64,000 nt of DNA. It comes from Streptomyces sp. S.PB5 (GTDB lineage Bacteria; Actinomycetota; Actinomycetes; Streptomycetales; Streptomycetaceae). This document shows positions 25,316-33,018 of the stretch, piece by piece. Made by a program: the position numbers and the translations under genes. The notes under the pieces were generated by a model. It was not told the DNA's origin. It worked only from the letters and a program-made list of their open reading frames with translations, and did no database searches. The stretch lies in the NCBI RefSeq assembly GCF_030403745.1, contig NZ_JAQMWP010000007.1, forward strand, positions 248,001 to 312,000. The letters run 5' to 3'. Position 1 is the first letter of the stretch, and each line of letters begins with the position of its first letter.

Positions 25316-26173
25316 CTAGGCCTCGCCCTCGAAGTTGGCCCGCCACGTCAGCAGGCGGCGTGACAGGATCCGTACGGCGAAGTCGCAGGCCAGGCCGAGG
25401 AGCGCGTACACGACGAGGCAGAGCACGATGACGTCCGTGCGGAAGTACTGCTGGGCGTTGCTCATCAGATAGCCGAGCCCCGCGTCCGCGTTGATCTGCT
25501 CGGCGAAGACCAGAGCGAGCCAGGCGGTGGACAGCGCGTACCGGAGCCCCACGAGTGCCCCGGGCAGCGCGCTCGGCAGGATCACGTACTTGATGAGTCC
25601 GAGCCGGCCCAGCCCCATCATCCGTGCGGCCTCGACGAGTTGGGCGTCCGTCGAGCGGATACCGCCGTAGATGTTGAAGTAGAGCGGGTACGTCACACCG
25701 AGCGCGACCAGCGCGATCTTCGGCGTCTCCTCGATGCCGAACCAGACGATGAACAGCGGGATCAGACCCACCCACGGGATCGCGCGGAACATGCCCATCG
25801 AGGAGTCGATGACGTCCTCGCCGAGCCGGAAGAGGCCGGCCAGCAGGGACAGGGTGAGGGCGACGGTCGCGCCGATCAGGAACCCGGTGGCGGCACGGCG
25901 GCCCGACGCGGCGACGGCGCTGGGGAGTTCACCGTTCTTGGTGAGCTCGACGGCCTGCTTGAGCACGTCGACGGGGGAGGCCAGGACGGACTCGGGCAGG
26001 AGCCCGGTGGCCGAGGTCAGGAACCACAGGAGCACAAGGCCCACAGGGCCCGCGGCCCGGCGTACGGAACGCGGGACGGAGAAGCCACGGCTCTTCCTGG
26101 CCGCGGTGCCGCGGATGGTGACACGGGTGGGCGCCTGTTCGGCCAGGACCGCCGCGGCCGGCGAGGCCGTCAT
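25316..26173 (-). CDS. ssuC: ABC transporter permease for sulfonates
   Basis: 285 residues with about six membrane helices. The BPD_transp_1 domain carries the EAA loop in EAARMMGLGRLGLIKYVILPSALPGALVGLR. Length and sequence match SsuC/TauC. As a homodimer it forms the channel fed by the two binding proteins in this operon. It overlaps the rhodanese stop by 4 bp (ATGA) and is followed two bases later by the ATPase gene. Confidence 0.94.
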   Translation of the reverse strand: MTASPAAAVLAEQAPTRVTIRGTAARKSRGFSVPRSVRRAAGPVGLVLLWFLTSATGLLPESVLASPVDVLKQAVELTKNGELPSAVAASGRRAATGFLIGATVALTLSLLAGLFRLGEDVIDSSMGMFRAIPWVGLIPLFIVWFGIEETPKIALVALGVTYPLYFNIYGGIRSTDAQLVEAARMMGLGRLGLIKYVILPSALPGALVGLRYALSTAWLALVFAEQINADAGLGYLMSNAQQYFRTDVIVLCLVVYALLGLACDFAVRILSRRLLTWRANFEGEA

Positions 26174-27009
26174 GGCTGATCTCCCCTCGCGGCCGGGCGG
26201 GACGGATCCGAGGACCAGGCGGACCAGGAGCCCGGGAAGAGAACGGCGTCAAAACCGGCGATCTCCAGCGCGGCGATCTGATGGGCGGCGGTGACGCCGG
26301 AGCCGCAGTACACGCCGATCCGCGTGGCCGGTCCGGCGCCCTTCTCCTCGAACCGTTTGCGCAGCGCATCGGCCGGAAGGAACGTCCCGTCCGCCGCGAG
26401 GTTCTCGCCGGTCGGCGCGGACACCGCCCCCGGGATGTGGCCCGCCCGGGGATCGACGGGCTCCACCTCGCCCCGGTACCGCTCGGCGGCCCGCGCGTCC
26501 AGCAGCAGTCCGGAGGCGGCCAGTTCGGCGGCGCCGTCGGCGTCCGTGACCCCGAGTCCGCCGTCCGCCAGGACGATGTCCCCGGGCTCCGGCTCGGGAG
26601 GCAGCCCCGACTCCAGCGGCAATCCGGCCGCACGCCAGGCACCGAGCGCCCCGTCGAGCAGCGTCACCCCGGAGACACCGGCACGGCGCAGCAGCCACCA
26701 GGCCCGGGCGGCGGCGGTGTTGCCCAAGTCGTCGTGGACGACGACCGGTCGGCCCGCACGCACACCCCACCTGCGGGCCGCGGCCTGCACATCGTCGAGC
26801 GACGGCAGCGGATGCCGACCGCCCGCCGCACTCGGCGGTGCCGCCAGCTCACGGTCCAGATCGACGTAGACCGCGCCGGGGATGTGCCCCTCGGCATAGT
26901 GCTCGTGGCCGTGCGGATCGCCCAGCGCCCAGCGGACGTCGAGGACGACCGGGGGTTCGTCGGAGTCCAGCAGGTCGCGCAGTTCGCTCACCGTGGTCGT
27001 GACGCTCAT
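26170..27009 (-). CDS. Rhodanese-type sulfurtransferase (SseA-like, two domains)
   Basis: 279 residues with tandem rhodanese domains. The first (about 1-130) has VVLDVRWALG and HIPGAVYVDLD; the second ends in the active-site loop VYCGSGVTAAHQIAAL with the catalytic cysteine. Two-domain enzymes of this length transfer sulfane sulfur from thiosulfate or 3-mercaptopyruvate. Position in a sulfonate operon suggests it handles sulfite- or thiosulfate-derived sulfur or cyanide-like by-products. It overlaps both neighbours by 4 bp, so it is part of the same translation unit. Confidence 0.92.
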   Translation of the reverse strand: MSVTTTVSELRDLLDSDEPPVVLDVRWALGDPHGHEHYAEGHIPGAVYVDLDRELAAPPSAAGGRHPLPSLDDVQAAARRWGVRAGRPVVVHDDLGNTAAARAWWLLRRAGVSGVTLLDGALGAWRAAGLPLESGLPPEPEPGDIVLADGGLGVTDADGAAELAASGLLLDARAAERYRGEVEPVDPRAGHIPGAVSAPTGENLAADGTFLPADALRKRFEEKGAGPATRIGVYCGSGVTAAHQIAALEIAGFDAVLFPGSWSAWSSDPSRPAARGDQP

Positions 27010-27695
27010 GCCGACTCCTCCGCGATCACCGGCAGCGACGGGGACAGCCGCAGCCGCTCCAGGAAGAGCACGACCGTGGCGGCGGCCGTGCGGTGCAGGG
27101 CGTCGTTGAGCACGTCGTGGCGGCCGCCGTCGAAGGTCACGAGCCGTACGTCCGAGCCGGCGTAGACCTCGCGCACCGTCTCCAGCGGGCTCACCGTGTC
27201 GTCGGAGCCGTGCAGGGCCAGCACCGGGACGTTCACCTGGTCGAGGCGCAGGGCGGGCAGAGCCGGGGCCGAGTCCAGTGCGCCGCGCCGGAAGTCCGGG
27301 TCGGCGGCGAGGCGGCCCTGGTGGGTGGGGCAGGCGGTGCGGGCCTCGATCTCCTCCTCCCAACTCCCGGACGCCCAGGGCGAAGTGGGGAGACCGACGA
27401 GGATCAGCGCGTCGGCTTCCTCGGCCAGGTGGGCCGCGTAGCGGGCGCCGGTGTCCGAGCCGATCAGTACCTTCGGGCCGGGCAGGGACTCGTCGGCGAG
27501 CAGCTTGGCCGCCTCGTCGAGCACGGCCGGATCGGCCGTGGGGTCGCCGAGGGCGCGCACCCGGTAGGCGTCGAAGCCGAGCCGGCGGCCGAACCGCTCG
27601 TACACGCCCCCGTGTTCGCCCCGCCCGGCCAGCACGATCAGCGTGCCGCGCGCGGCGAGACCTTCGGGTTCGTCCCAGGAGAAGGAAGAGGACAT
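27006..27695 (-). CDS. Alpha/beta hydrolase, first structural gene of the organosulfur operon
   Basis: 229 residues with an alpha/beta hydrolase core. LIVLAGRGEHGGVYERFGRRL is near the N-terminus, and a nucleophile-elbow-like LIGSDTGARYA (SDTG, an atypical Gly-x-Ser-x-Gly) near residue 80. An Asp in LALHGSDDTVSP and a His in FDGGRHDVL complete the triad. The substrate is unknown; an ester or thioester of the organosulfur compound is possible. GGGAG lies upstream of the ATG at longer than usual spacing, behind a leader-peptide region. Confidence 0.85.
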   Translation of the reverse strand: MSSSFSWDEPEGLAARGTLIVLAGRGEHGGVYERFGRRLGFDAYRVRALGDPTADPAVLDEAAKLLADESLPGPKVLIGSDTGARYAAHLAEEADALILVGLPTSPWASGSWEEEIEARTACPTHQGRLAADPDFRRGALDSAPALPALRLDQVNVPVLALHGSDDTVSPLETVREVYAGSDVRLVTFDGGRHDVLNDALHRTAAATVVLFLERLRLSPSLPVIAEESA

Positions 27696-27832
27696 GAGGG
27701 GGCAACTCCCGTATCAGGGCAGAGAAAAGGGCAGGGGAAAGGCAGCCCGAAAGGGCACAGGGACGGGGCTGTCACGTGTCAGCCGGGGAATGCGTGCTCA
27801 GCCGGAACAGTGGCCTGGCACCGCGGGGAGGA
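27696..27832 (-). promoter_or_regulatory. Transcribed leader with hairpins between leader peptide and operon
   Basis: This stretch lies between the leader-peptide stop and the first operon gene. It contains GGCTG-T-CACGTG-T-CAGCC (27767-27784), a hairpin-forming inverted repeat, and GCCC-GAAA-GGGC (27744-27755), a small stem with a GNRA-like loop. On the transcribed strand the latter is followed by pyrimidine-rich sequence. The arrangement would suit translation-dependent attenuation, but competing structures have not been computed. Confidence 0.45.
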
Positions 27833-27919
27833 TCAGCGACAACGCGCGCTGCACGCCACGCCGAAGTCGATGACTCGGCGCTGCGTCAGAAGGGCAGCGG
27901 AAGCGGTCGCGTGCAACAT
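27833..27919 (-). CDS. Cysteine-containing leader peptide ahead of the organosulfur operon (28 residues)
   Basis: A 29-codon frame from ATG 27919. The peptide ends LLTQRRVIDFGVACSARCR, closely matching the pattern of actinobacterial putative leader peptides of sulfur operons (basic residues, then V/I-D, then cysteines near the end). Two of the last six residues are Cys. A -10-like CATGAT ends six bases before the ATG and TTGGAC is 19 bases further up, so the message is predicted to be leaderless. Such uORFs are known in mycobacteria as cysteine-responsive attenuators: ribosome stalling at Cys codons changes downstream structure. The role here is inferred. Confidence 0.7.
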   Translation of the reverse strand: MLHATASAALLTQRRVIDFGVACSARCR

Positions 27920-27925
27920 GCGCCC

Positions 27926-27956
27926 ATCATGACCGCCGGTGACCGACCACGTCCAA
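27926..27956 (-). promoter_or_regulatory. Predicted promoter of the organosulfur operon
   Basis: On the minus strand, TTGGAC (27956-27951) and CATGAT (27931-27926) are separated by 19 bases. Six bases follow to the A of the leader-peptide ATG. The spacing is slightly long, as expected of a promoter that needs an activator such as the divergent LysR protein. Confidence 0.45.
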
Positions 27957-28022
27957 CGATGATTCCGCATCGAAACCGATCAGGGATCGCGATCGATCGT
28001 GCCGAGCGGTTACTGTCTCGGC

Positions 28023-28874
28023 ATGTCCCGACCCGTGCTCGACATCGTGGCCCTGCGCAGTCTGACCGCGGTGGCCGACTGCGGCGGCTTCCACCGGGCC
28101 GCGCAGGCGCTCTCCCTCAGCCAGTCCGCGGTCAGCCAGCACGTCCGCAAGCTGGAGAAGACGCTGGGACGCCCGGTGGTCGAGCGGGAGGGACGCGGCA
28201 CCCGGTTCACCCCCGAGGGACGGCTGCTGCTGGAACAGGCCCGGCGGGTCCTGGCCGTCCACGACGAGGCCGTACGCACCCTGCTCGGCCCGGACGGCGA
28301 CACCGTCACCGTGGGCTCCACCGAGCACGCCGCCGACCAGTTCCTGCCCCGGCTGACCGCTGCCGTCCAGGCCGTGCGCCCCGGCTGCCGGGTCCGCTTC
28401 CGCATCGACCGCTCCGCCCGGCTCGTCGAGGCCGTCGAGCGCGGCAGCGTCGACGTCGCGGTGTACGTCACCGAGGCGGCCGCCACCGAGGGCACACCCG
28501 TCGGCGGACTCCCGCTCACCTGGCACGCGGTCCCCGGCTGGGAGCGGCCCGTCGCGCCCTCTCCCGTACCGCTGGTCGCCATCGAGGACCCGTGCGCGAT
28601 ACGCCGCCGGGCCATCGCCACGCTCGCCGAACACGGCGTCCCCGCCACGGTCGTCGGCGACGCCGGCTACCTCGCGGGCGTCCTCGACATCGCCCGCACC
28701 GGCCAGGGCGTCGCCCTCCTCGCCGCGGTAGGCCCCGCCCCCGACGGACTGACCCCCTACGAGGACCTGCCCTCGGTCACCCCGATCCCGATGAGCGCCC
28801 TGGCCCGCCCGGGCGCGGACCCGGCGACGGCGGAGGCCGCCTTCAGCGCCGTACGGGAGCTGCTGCGGCCGTGA
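28023..28874 (+). CDS. LysR-family regulator, probable controller of the organosulfur operon
   Basis: 283 residues with the LysR helix-turn-helix at about residues 5-64: LRSLTAVADCGGFHRAAQAL, LSQSAVSQHVRKLEKTLG and RFTPEGRLLLEQAR. A short effector domain follows. It is divergent from the organosulfur operon, the classic place for its activator. TACTGT (28011-28016) ends six bases before ATG 28023 and no Shine-Dalgarno is visible, so it is probably leaderless. An in-frame GTG at 27999 is less likely. The intergenic region holds GATC/CGATCG-rich short palindromes at about 27977-27999 that could be its binding site. Confidence 0.9.
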   Translation: MSRPVLDIVALRSLTAVADCGGFHRAAQALSLSQSAVSQHVRKLEKTLGRPVVEREGRGTRFTPEGRLLLEQARRVLAVHDEAVRTLLGPDGDTVTVGSTEHAADQFLPRLTAAVQAVRPGCRVRFRIDRSARLVEAVERGSVDVAVYVTEAAATEGTPVGGLPLTWHAVPGWERPVAPSPVPLVAIEDPCAIRRRAIATLAEHGVPATVVGDAGYLAGVLDIARTGQGVALLAAVGPAPDGLTPYEDLPSVTPIPMSALARPGADPATAEAAFSAVRELLRP

Positions 28875-29214
28875 CGCGGTGGTCCCGGATCCGGCTTCCC
28901 GGGGCTACGTTCGCATTCTGCGCGCGTCCGACAGTGCCCGTCGCGGTACTGGAGCACGAGGGGGAGCGCTACCTCGTCTCCTACCGCGGCCTCAGCGACC
29001 GGGCGCTCAATCTGCGCGCAGCCCCCGAGGGGCGGCGAACCGTCGTGGCCGGACCGAGGAGATCGCGGCCGAAGAGGTGACCGAGGAGGAGCGTCCGGAG
29101 CTGATGGCGGCCTACCGGGAGAAGCACGGCGGGATGCCGACGGTCTCCGAGGTGTTCACCGCACTCCCGGACCCCGCCGACCATCCCGTCTTCCGGATCC
29201 ACGCCAGGAACTGA
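28871..29214 (+). pseudogene. Frameshifted nitroreductase / F420-type (DUF385-like) protein relic
   Basis: GTG at 28871 overlaps the LysR stop. The first frame reads ...TVPVAVLEHEGERYLVSYRG, LSDRALNLRAAPEG, the core of the nitroreductase/quinone reductase (DUF385) family, but runs out at 29080. The family's C-terminal half, GRTEEIAAEEVTEEERPE, then TALPDPADHPVFRI, continues in the next frame to 29214. The switch needed lies near 29030-29045. The N-terminus also lacks the usual GRRSG(K/R)PR segment, so there is probably a second lesion. Best read as a decayed gene; a sequencing error could explain only the first defect. Confidence 0.75.
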
Positions 29215-29271
29215 GGGCGCCAGGCAAGAGGTGGGAGGGCGCAGCGGGAGCCCAGGGGGAGATGACGGCAC

Positions 29272-29661
29272 TCAGCCGTTGAGCATGCGCTCCAGCGCGT
29301 CCCGCTGGATCGGCAGCACCTCGGCGTGCAGATCGCGCCCCTTGCGGGTCAGCGCCACCCACACCCCGCGCCGGTCCTCCATGCACACCGAGCGCTCCAC
29401 CAGGCCGTCCTTCTCCAGCCGGCCGATGAGCCGGGACAGCGCGCTCTGACTGAGATGGACCCGGCCGACCAGGTTCTGCACCCGGCACAGATCGCCCTCC
29501 GCGGGCGCCTCGGCGGCGAGGATGTCGAGCACCTCGAAGTCGCTCGCCCCGAGCCCGTGCGGGTGCAGCACCCGGTCGATCTCGCACATCGTGCGCGCAT
29601 GCACCGCCAGGATGTCCCGCCACTGTTCTTCGAGCCGGGCGCCGGCCGCGTTCACTGCCAT
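29272..29661 (-). CDS. MarR-family transcriptional regulator
   Basis: 129 residues with the MarR winged helix: NLVGRVHLSQSALSRLIGRLEKDGLVERSVCMEDRRG is the recognition helix plus wing region, followed by VALTRKGRDLHAEV. The ATG at 29661 is preceded by TAACAT (29673-29668) with a six-base gap and weak Shine-Dalgarno, so a leaderless transcript is plausible. A VOC-family gene lies upstream on the same strand with 50 bp between them. The target is unknown. Confidence 0.9.
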   Translation of the reverse strand: MAVNAAGARLEEQWRDILAVHARTMCEIDRVLHPHGLGASDFEVLDILAAEAPAEGDLCRVQNLVGRVHLSQSALSRLIGRLEKDGLVERSVCMEDRRGVWVALTRKGRDLHAEVLPIQRDALERMLNG

Positions 29662-29711
29662 ACCTGAATGTTAATGCGCGTGCATCGACACCGGTCGGCG
29701 GGCGGTGAGGC

Positions 29712-30056
29712 TCAGCTGTCCTGGGTGATCCCGACGAGATTGCCGTCCGCGTCCTTCACGGAGGCGATCAGCTTGCCGCCGCCGACGTCCGTGACGTCCT
29801 GGAGCAGCTCGGCACCCGCGTCGAGCAGCGCGGCGAGGCGGGCCCGGATGTCGGTGACGTGCCAGTAGGGGACCGGGCCGGTCATGCCCCGGGAGTGCCC
29901 GTTGGGGTCGAGGCCCACGTCCTGGCCGGCGTCCTTGAAGCCGACGTAGTAGGGCTCGTCCGCGTAGGGCTCGGTCTCCAGCAGCGCGCTGAACAGGACC
30001 TTCGCCCGGGCGATGTCCTTGACGGGGTAGATGATGGTGTTCAGTCCGGCGGTCAT
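29712..30056 (-). CDS. VOC-family (glyoxalase/bleomycin-resistance fold) protein
   Basis: 114 residues with one vicinal-oxygen-chelate unit: NTIIYPVKDIARAKVLFSALLE at the start, WHVTDIRARLAALLDAGAELL in the middle and ASVKDADGNLVGI at the end. Small proteins like this form dimers that bind metals or sequester ligands; the function cannot be given from sequence. A purine-rich GGAGGAGACCGGAG precedes the ATG. It lies upstream of the MarR gene on the same strand. Confidence 0.88.
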   Translation of the reverse strand: MTAGLNTIIYPVKDIARAKVLFSALLETEPYADEPYYVGFKDAGQDVGLDPNGHSRGMTGPVPYWHVTDIRARLAALLDAGAELLQDVTDVGGGKLIASVKDADGNLVGITQDS

Positions 30057-30164
30057 CTCCGGTCTCCTCCATGAGTTCCTGTGTCGGTGGTTTCACCGTA
30101 GGACGGGGGAGTGGGCCCCGGCTTCTCCGATCCTGACCGCTTGCCGGGCCGCCGACCGCCCCCG

Positions 30165-31196
30165 TCAGGTCGAGTCGCGCTTGACCAGTTCCGTCGGGAG
30201 GATCACCGCGGCCGGGTCCTCGCCCCCGATCTGGGCCAGGAGGACGCGGACCATCTCGGCGCTGATGCGGTCGTAGGGCTGCCGGACGGTGGTCAGCTGG
30301 GGACGGGCGGCGAGAGCGGCCGCCGAGTCGTCGAAGCCGCCGACGGCGATGTCCTGCGGCACCCGCCGCCCGGCCTGCTCCAGCGCCGCCAGCACACCTT
30401 GCGCCATCAGGTCGGACGCGACGAACACCGCGTCCATGTCCGGGGCCTGGGCGAGCAGTTGCTCGGCGCCCGCCTGACCACTGGCCCGGCTGTAGTCGCC
30501 GGAGACGATGAGCCGCTCGTCGATCTCGAAGCCCGCCTCCGTGAGCACCTCCTTGTAGCCGGCGAGACGGTCCACGCCGCCCGGGGAGTCCAGCGGACCG
30601 GTCACGACGCCGATCCGGCGACGGCCCAGCGACAGCAGATGGCGCACCATGTCACGGGCGCCGTCCCGGTCGTCCGCGGCCACGTAACTCACCTTGGTGC
30701 CGGGCCCCATGGGCTTGCCGCACTGGACGAGCGGCACGCCCGCCTCGTGCAGTTCCTTGGCGACCGGGTCGGCGGAGTGGCTGGAGACCAGCAGCACCCC
30801 GTCGACATGACCGGCGGTGATGTACCGCGTTATGCGCCGGCGTTCGTCCTTGGTGCCCGCCAGCATCAGCAGCAGCGGGATGTCGTGCGCGGCCAGCGCC
30901 TGGGTGCAGCCCCGCAGCAGGACGTTGAAGTTGGGGTCCTCGAAGAACCGCTCCTGAGGCTCCGTCAGCAGGAAGCCGATGGAGTCCGAGCGCCCGGTGA
31001 TCAGCGAACGGGCGTGCCGGTTGACGACGTAACCCGTCTTCTTGATCGCGGCGTTGACCGCGTCCTGGGCGGCCGGGCTGACGTAGTGCCCGCCGTTGAG
31101 GACGCGCGAGACCGTCCCCCGTGAGACCCCGGCCTCGCGGGCCACGTCGTGGATCGTCGGCGGTCTGCGCCGGGCCCCCGTGTTGCTCATGGTCAT
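30165..31196 (-). CDS. LacI-family repressor of the galactan locus
   Basis: 343 residues with the LacI helix-turn-helix TIHDVAREAGVSRGTVSRVLNG and hinge YVVNRHARSLITGRSDSIG, then a periplasmic-binding-like sugar-sensing domain (PDMDAVFVASDLMAQGVL, AVGGFDDSAAA). It is the last gene of the four-gene importer operon, overlapping the permease stop by 4 bp. Two sites resembling TGTGAACGTTCACA lie between the divergent importer and beta-galactosidase genes and are its probable targets. Galactose or galacto-oligosaccharides are the likely inducers, by context. Confidence 0.92.
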   Translation of the reverse strand: MTMSNTGARRRPPTIHDVAREAGVSRGTVSRVLNGGHYVSPAAQDAVNAAIKKTGYVVNRHARSLITGRSDSIGFLLTEPQERFFEDPNFNVLLRGCTQALAAHDIPLLLMLAGTKDERRRITRYITAGHVDGVLLVSSHSADPVAKELHEAGVPLVQCGKPMGPGTKVSYVAADDRDGARDMVRHLLSLGRRRIGVVTGPLDSPGGVDRLAGYKEVLTEAGFEIDERLIVSGDYSRASGQAGAEQLLAQAPDMDAVFVASDLMAQGVLAALEQAGRRVPQDIAVGGFDDSAAALAARPQLTTVRQPYDRISAEMVRVLLAQIGGEDPAAVILPTELVKRDST

Positions 31197-32098
31197 GACT
31201 TTACGGCCCCGGAGAGCAGATCGAGGCTCCAGAACCGCTGGATGACCAGGAAGAGCGCGATCAGCGGAAACACCGCGAGGAAGGCGCCGGTGATCACCAG
31301 GGTGTACAGGGCCGGGGTGTTGGCGCCCTGCTCGAGGAGCGTGTACAGACCGAGCGTGATCGGGAACTTCTCGTCGTCGCTCAACATGATGTACGGCAAC
31401 AGGAAGTTGTTCCAGATCGCCACGAACTGGAAGAGGAACACCGTCACCATGCCGGGCATCATCATCGGCAGCGCGACCCGGCTGAAGATCCGCCACTCGC
31501 TCGCGCCGTCCATCCGCCCGGCCTCGACCACGTCGGCGGGCACCGCGGCCTGGGCGTAGACACGGGCGAGGTAGACACCGTACGGCGAGAGGATCTGCGG
31601 CAGCAGCACCGACAGATAGGAGTCGGTGAGGTCCGCCTGGGCCAGCAGCAGGTACTGCGGGACGGCGAGGATGACCGGCGGCATCAGCACGCCCGCGAGC
31701 AGGACGTTGAACATCGTCTCGCGGCCGCGGAAGCGGTAGACCGCCAGCGCGTATCCGCTGAACGCCGAGACGATCGTCGACAGCAGGGCGCCGACACCGG
31801 CGTAGAAGGCCGAGTTGCCCATCCACTCCCAGTAGACGCCGTCACGGTAGGCGTTGAGGTCCCCCAGGTTCTCGGTGAAACCCGTGCCCGGCAGGAACGT
31901 GAAGGTGGAGAACAGTTCGGTGCCGGACTTGGTGGACGCGATCACCACCCACGCCACCGGCAGCAGCGTGTACAGGGCGCCGATCAGCAGCGTCACCGTC
32001 GGGACGAGACCGAAGCGGCGGCGCCGCGGCGGACCCTGGGCCGTGCCGGGCGTGGTGCCCGCGGACGGGCCGGTCTTGCGAACGGCAAGAGCGCTCAT
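31193..32098 (-). CDS. Carbohydrate ABC transporter permease (MalG/GanQ-like)
   Basis: 301 residues with six membrane helices and the EAA motif VVEAGRMDGASEWRIFSRVALPMMMPG. The length and the C-terminal VIQRFWSLDLLSGAVK fit MalG-type subunits. It forms the import channel with the preceding MalF-type protein. Its ATG overlaps that gene's stop, and its own stop overlaps the LacI start. No ATPase gene is present, as usual in Streptomyces where the shared MsiK energises sugar importers. Confidence 0.93.
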   Translation of the reverse strand: MSALAVRKTGPSAGTTPGTAQGPPRRRRFGLVPTVTLLIGALYTLLPVAWVVIASTKSGTELFSTFTFLPGTGFTENLGDLNAYRDGVYWEWMGNSAFYAGVGALLSTIVSAFSGYALAVYRFRGRETMFNVLLAGVLMPPVILAVPQYLLLAQADLTDSYLSVLLPQILSPYGVYLARVYAQAAVPADVVEAGRMDGASEWRIFSRVALPMMMPGMVTVFLFQFVAIWNNFLLPYIMLSDDEKFPITLGLYTLLEQGANTPALYTLVITGAFLAVFPLIALFLVIQRFWSLDLLSGAVKS

Positions 32099-33018
32099 CG
32101 TGCTGCCTCCTGCTTCTGGCGACGGTTCGCGGCCCGCAGGAACCCGAAGGACAGCAGCAGTGTGGCGAGCGCGATGATCACGGCCTGGGCGGCCGCCGCG
32201 TAGATGTCGTTGGTACCGAACGCGTCCCGGTACACCTTCATCAACGGGCTCCAGGTCGTGGACACCGAGTTGGTGAGGGGCTTGAGGGTGGTCGGCTCGT
32301 TGTACACCTGGAGCGTGGCGATGATCGAGAAGAAGAAGGTCAGCACCAGCGAGGGCCCCACCATCGGGATCTTGATCCTCAGTGCGATCTGCGTCGGGGT
32401 CGCGCCGTCCAGCTTCGCCGCCTCGTACACCTCGACCGGGATGGCCTGCAGCGAGGTATAGATGACGATCATGTTGAAGCCGGTGCCGCCCCAGATCGCG
32501 ATGTTCGACAGGGCGAGATACAGCGGACCGCCGTCCAGCAGATCCGGCTGCGGCAGGCCCAGCTTCTCCAGCACGAAGTAGAACGGGCTGACGTCCGGCA
32601 GGTACAGGAAGCCCCACAGCATGGCCGCCACGACGCCGGGGATGGCGTACGGCAGGAAGATCGCGAGCCGGGTGAACGAGGTGAACCGCACCTTGTCCGA
32701 GTCGAGCATCAGCGCGAACAGCAGGGCGAGCCCCAGCATCACCGGGACGACGATGCAGCCGTACCCGAGGACACGCAGCGCACCGTGGATCAGCTCGCTG
32801 TCGGTGAGGGCGTCGGTGTAGTTCTCAAGACCCGCCCAGACCTCCTCACGAGCACCCTTCCCCAGGCCGAGCCCGGAGACGTGCACCTTGCGGAAGCTGA
32901 GCCAGACCGCGTACCCGATGGGCAGCGCGAAGAACAGCGCGAAGAGGGCCGTGGCGGGGATGAGGAAGGCATACGGGGCCCCCTTGACCCCGTACGGCTT
33001 CCGGCGTGCGCTCGTCAC
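32095..33018 (-). CDS. Carbohydrate ABC transporter permease (MalF/GanP-like)
   Basis: 307 residues from GTG at 33018, which overlaps the stop of the binding-protein gene. Six membrane helices are present, with the EAA-loop region VYEAAKLDGATPTQIALRIKIPMVGP. It pairs with the MalG-type permease encoded directly downstream. Its place beside GH42 and GH53 genes points to galacto-oligosaccharide import. Confidence 0.93.
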   Translation of the reverse strand: MTSARRKPYGVKGAPYAFLIPATALFALFFALPIGYAVWLSFRKVHVSGLGLGKGAREEVWAGLENYTDALTDSELIHGALRVLGYGCIVVPVMLGLALLFALMLDSDKVRFTSFTRLAIFLPYAIPGVVAAMLWGFLYLPDVSPFYFVLEKLGLPQPDLLDGGPLYLALSNIAIWGGTGFNMIVIYTSLQAIPVEVYEAAKLDGATPTQIALRIKIPMVGPSLVLTFFFSIIATLQVYNEPTTLKPLTNSVSTTWSPLMKVYRDAFGTNDIYAAAAQAVIIALATLLLSFGFLRAANRRQKQEAAR

